Assembly (NCBI RefSeq): GCF_021155775.2
Contig: NC_060235.2
Span: 37,550,607 to 37,614,606 of the forward strand
DNA: 64,000 nt
Direction: 5' to 3'
Origin: Neodiprion pinetum
Lineage: Eukaryota; Arthropoda; Insecta; Hymenoptera; Diprionidae
Made by a program: the position numbers and the translations under genes. The notes below the pieces were generated by a model that was not told the origin of the DNA, ran no database searches, and saw only the letters and a list, made by a program, of their open reading frames with translations. This document shows positions 63,501 to 64,000 of the stretch, piece after piece; within the stretch, counting starts at the first letter, position 1, and every line of letters begins with the position of its first letter.

Positions 63501-64000
63501 GATATCGAAGTACGAACCGAACGCTAAGAAGAAGAGTCTTAGGTCCAAGGAGTTCACCCTCGAGGAGAGGATTCGCCAGCTTACCTGTCTCGACCTCGAC
63601 GATCGCGACAACGAGAGCAGCGCTTCCGAGAACACGACCACCGGAGACAGCTGCAGCGAATACCTCGACTTTCCCGTCCGGACGTCGCCCTCCGGCGAAG
63701 AGGCCAAGAGCGACTCCTCGTCTCGCTGCGTTTCCGTCACGACGACGGCCGTCTCGTGCACCGTCTCGAACTCCCTGCAGCAGGTGGAAGTCGGTCAGGG
63801 AAACAATCCGTCGCCGCAGGGGAACCTGCAGCACCAGTCTACCTACAGAAAGATCACGGACCTGTTCGCCCAGAAGAAGATGGAGGCGGCGCCCGATTCG
63901 ACGGTTAGGAATCTGCCTGACCTCGGCATCGGGAACAAACTTGGCCAGCAGCCGGGGCGCGAGTATAACAACGGGGGTAAGACTCCGATAGCTAAGATGA
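32744..64000 (+). CDS. Unrecognised large acidic, Cys-rich low-complexity protein (partial)
   Basis: Three exons fit in phase 1: 32744-33323, 60321-60461 and 62789 to at least 63976, giving about 640 residues; the gene continues off the right edge. The first intron is 27 kb. Residues 13-42 are basic (SSLKSLKSLLKKPGQTKPKG). Residues 43-62 (VINEKLNEFFAADYIILI) are the most domain-like part. Residues 63-90 form an acidic Cys cluster with CDCCC and CKEC; a second pair CAEC is at 180-183. Exon 3 has a Gly run, KRVSGILKNN, SVRFEDV, then TTESLRLFDAVKRAKLAG, IERNALRRSLISKYEP and TYRKITDLFAQKK. There is no signal peptide or membrane segment. I do not recognise the family; it looks like an intracellular scaffold. 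A strong donor at 63976 may end exon 3 just before the edge. Confidence 0.8.
34121..34346. mobile_element. MITE of the GTAACG family, copy 1
   Basis: About 226 bp with imperfect terminal inverted repeats of roughly 38 bp. The left end reads GTAACGAGGTTGAAGTTAG then TGACGTTATCGTAACGA; the inverted right end reads GTAATGATGTTGAAGTTAG then TAACGTTACCGTAACGA. There is no reading frame. Copy 2 is at 58125-58306. Confidence 0.65.
36256..36337. repeat. CA then TA microsatellite
   Basis: A CA repeat passing into a TA repeat, about 80 bases, with single interruptions. Confidence 0.9.
37206..37243. repeat. CA microsatellite
   Basis: CA dinucleotide repeat followed by a few TA units. Confidence 0.9.
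37783..38334. mobile_element. piggyBac-like MITE with TTAA target duplication
   Basis: A 552-bp segment flanked on both sides by TTAA (37779-37782 and 38335-38338). The terminal inverted repeats are CCCTTTGAGTC on the left and, inverted, CCCTTTGAATC on the right. TTAA target duplication and CCC ends are hallmarks of the piggyBac superfamily. It has no transposase, so it is non-autonomous. It contains a further inverted repeat at 38076-38274. Confidence 0.7.
38076..38274. repeat. Inner inverted repeat of the piggyBac-like element
   Basis: Arms of about 62 bases: the left has GCTGATTACGAATCTGAAAT, the right inverted has GCTGATTACGTATCTGAAAT; both continue to a (G/A)TATCCAAT or CCAATCCAAT word. 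The middle itself has short complementary blocks around TCGAAAACTC. It sits off-centre near the right end of the element. Confidence 0.7.
38996..39032. repeat. TA microsatellite
   Basis: Perfect TA repeat. Confidence 0.9.
40673..41085 (+). mobile_element. MITE of the CACTGAGA family, copy B (3' end missing)
   Basis: Starts CACTGAGAGAAATTTTTAG and follows copy A throughout, with many single-base differences, but stops at TAGTTACTGTAACAA. The last roughly 20 bases, including the right terminal repeat, are absent. Confidence 0.8.
42487..42515. repeat. TA microsatellite
   Basis: Perfect TA repeat of about 29 bases. Confidence 0.9.
42689..42818 (+). mobile_element. MITE of the CACTGAGA family, copy C (internally deleted)
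   Basis: The left 90 bases match copy A (CACTGAGAGAAATTTTTAG, then CACAATCGAAAAATATAG) and the right end reads AATTTCTCCACAGTG. The interior of about 300 bases is gone. Confidence 0.7.
44328..44485. repeat. GA repeat followed by CT repeat (hairpin-capable)
   Basis: A GA run at 44328-44398 is followed, after about 40 bases, by a CT run at 44439-44485. The two are complementary, and each is of the type bound by GAGA factor in Drosophila (inference). GC-rich sequence follows to about 45,010. Confidence 0.85.
44898..44921. repeat. Poly-C run
   Basis: About 24 consecutive C on the plus strand, within the GC-rich stretch; its length may be unreliable in an assembly. Confidence 0.85.
49768..52026 (-). 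CDS. Secreted Gly/Tyr/His-rich cuticle-like protein with VP repeats
   Basis: Probably a structural extracellular (cuticular) protein. There are two exons, 52026-52003 and 50457-49768, joined in phase 0, encoding 237 residues. The join creates a clean signal peptide: MKFLRINA from exon 1 and VILLVALCVGV from exon 2. Then come an acidic segment, a dibasic KPTKR that may be a processing site, GYGGGYGYGG repeats, a long Val-Pro region (VAVPVPVPITRHVPV and similar), more Gly/Tyr, and a His-rich tail (GHHHHHHFKGHHHHH). A short first exon ending just inside the signal peptide is typical of insect cuticular protein genes. Val-Pro-rich stretches are known in low-complexity cuticular proteins. The gene lies wholly inside the first intron of the 32744 gene, on the opposite strand. 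The exact family is uncertain. Confidence 0.85.
52091..52100 (-). promoter_or_regulatory. TATA box of the cuticle-like gene
   Basis: The minus strand reads AGGATAAATAGG about 65-75 bases before the start codon at 52026, which leaves room for a start site near 52065 and a short leader. TATA promoters are usual for insect cuticle genes. Confidence 0.5.
57308..57500 (-). other. Possible antisense non-coding first exon
   Basis: A locally GC-rich block ends, on the minus strand, in a strong donor (AAGCG before GTAAGTGTG, exon end 57308). No reading frame in it extends through without a stop. It could be a first exon of an antisense transcript in the intron, or a far-upstream untranslated exon of the nested gene. 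Confidence 0.25.
58125..58306. mobile_element. MITE of the GTAACG family, copy 2
   Basis: The left end reads TTACGAGGATGAAGCTGG then TAACGTTAACGTAACGAT; the inverted right end reads ATGAGAACAAAGTTAG then TAACGTTACTGTAAAC. Termini and size match the element at 34121; interiors differ. Confidence 0.55.
58352..58517 (-). mobile_element. MITE of the CACTGAGA family, copy D (internally deleted)
   Basis: Inverted relative to copy A. It starts CATTGAGAAAAATTTCATTT and ends AATAATTTCTCTCAGTG. Only about 166 bases remain; the interior is missing. Confidence 0.8.
60202..60250 (+). promoter_or_regulatory. Candidate TATA promoter with downstream palindrome
   Basis: TATAAAAG at 60202-60209 is followed about 30 bases later by a perfect 16-base palindrome ACACAGTGCACTGTGT (60235-60250) that contains a CAGT initiator-like word. 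It lies about 80 bases before exon 2 of the host gene, so it could start a shorter transcript. This is inference from spacing alone. Confidence 0.25.
60527..60567. repeat. TA microsatellite
   Basis: Perfect TA repeat of about 41 bases. Confidence 0.9.
61181..61582 (-). mobile_element. MITE of the CACTGAGA family, copy E
   Basis: A 402-bp near-complete copy, inverted relative to copy A. Ends are CACTGAGAAAAATTTCATTT and AACTTCTCTCAATG. The interior matches A and B over its whole length, including AACGGATACTAGACTTTCC and CGATTGTGGTAAAAAATGAA. The bases next to the left end (GTA) and right end (TAT) hint at a TA-containing target but do not settle it. Confidence 0.8.

Noticed and set aside
62802..63834. 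Minus-strand open frames of 319 and 266 residues
   Set aside because: They lie opposite exon 3 of the host gene, whose phase joins to exons 1 and 2; the antisense readings have no motif and no matching splice structure.
1..64000. tRNA, rRNA and CRISPR arrays
   Set aside because: I looked for box B-like GGTTCGA words in a clover-leaf setting and for regularly spaced direct repeats; none were convincing, and CRISPR is not expected in an insect genome.

Overview
The window is a eukaryotic, almost certainly insect, nuclear locus. Genes have short exons with GT-AG introns, intergenic DNA is AT-rich with many microsatellites, and recognisable products are insect or animal proteins: the SH2 phosphatase Corkscrew/SHP2, the Polycomb-group protein Polyhomeotic, D-2-hydroxyglutarate dehydrogenase and a secreted Gly/Tyr/His-rich cuticle-like protein. 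A hymenopteran (sawfly or wasp) is my best guess from overall character; nothing in the sequence proves it.

Layout: (1) 1-3508, minus strand, 5' part of corkscrew (seven coding exons; the gene runs off the left edge). (2) 3509-6464, mostly empty, with one unexplained exon-like plus-strand open segment at 5738-5853. (3) 6465-6680, plus strand, a 71-residue COX14-like mitochondrial protein. (4) 8700-13550, minus strand, polyhomeotic in twelve coding exons whose phases join perfectly into 1,123 residues; its N-terminal half holds an ancient internal duplication of a two-exon module. (5) 13.7-27.9 kb, gene-poor, with a probable ph 5' exon near 15.66 kb, CT microsatellites and, at 21.27-23.98 kb, three consecutive inverted-repeat elements. 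(6) 27881-30739, plus strand, D2HGDH in seven exons (524 residues). (7) 32744 to the right edge, plus strand, an unrecognised large acidic, Cys-rich, low-complexity protein with a 27-kb first intron. That intron holds a complete antisense gene (49768-52026, cuticle-like protein) and most of the mobile-element debris.

The genes do not form a pathway; they are ordinary neighbours. Gene order and orientation: csw(-), COX14-like(+), ph(-), D2HGDH(+), unknown(+) with a nested (-) gene. COX14-like and ph are tail to tail; ph and D2HGDH are head to head across 14 kb.

The most unusual material is the set of short non-autonomous elements (a five-copy CACTGAGA family with graded internal deletions, a TTAA-flanked piggyBac-like element, a GTAACG family, and two long palindromes of 1.45 kb and 0.61 kb), the duplicated ph module, the unknown Cys-rich gene and the orphan exon at 5738. 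No search was run: identities rest on recognised motifs and exon-phase consistency.
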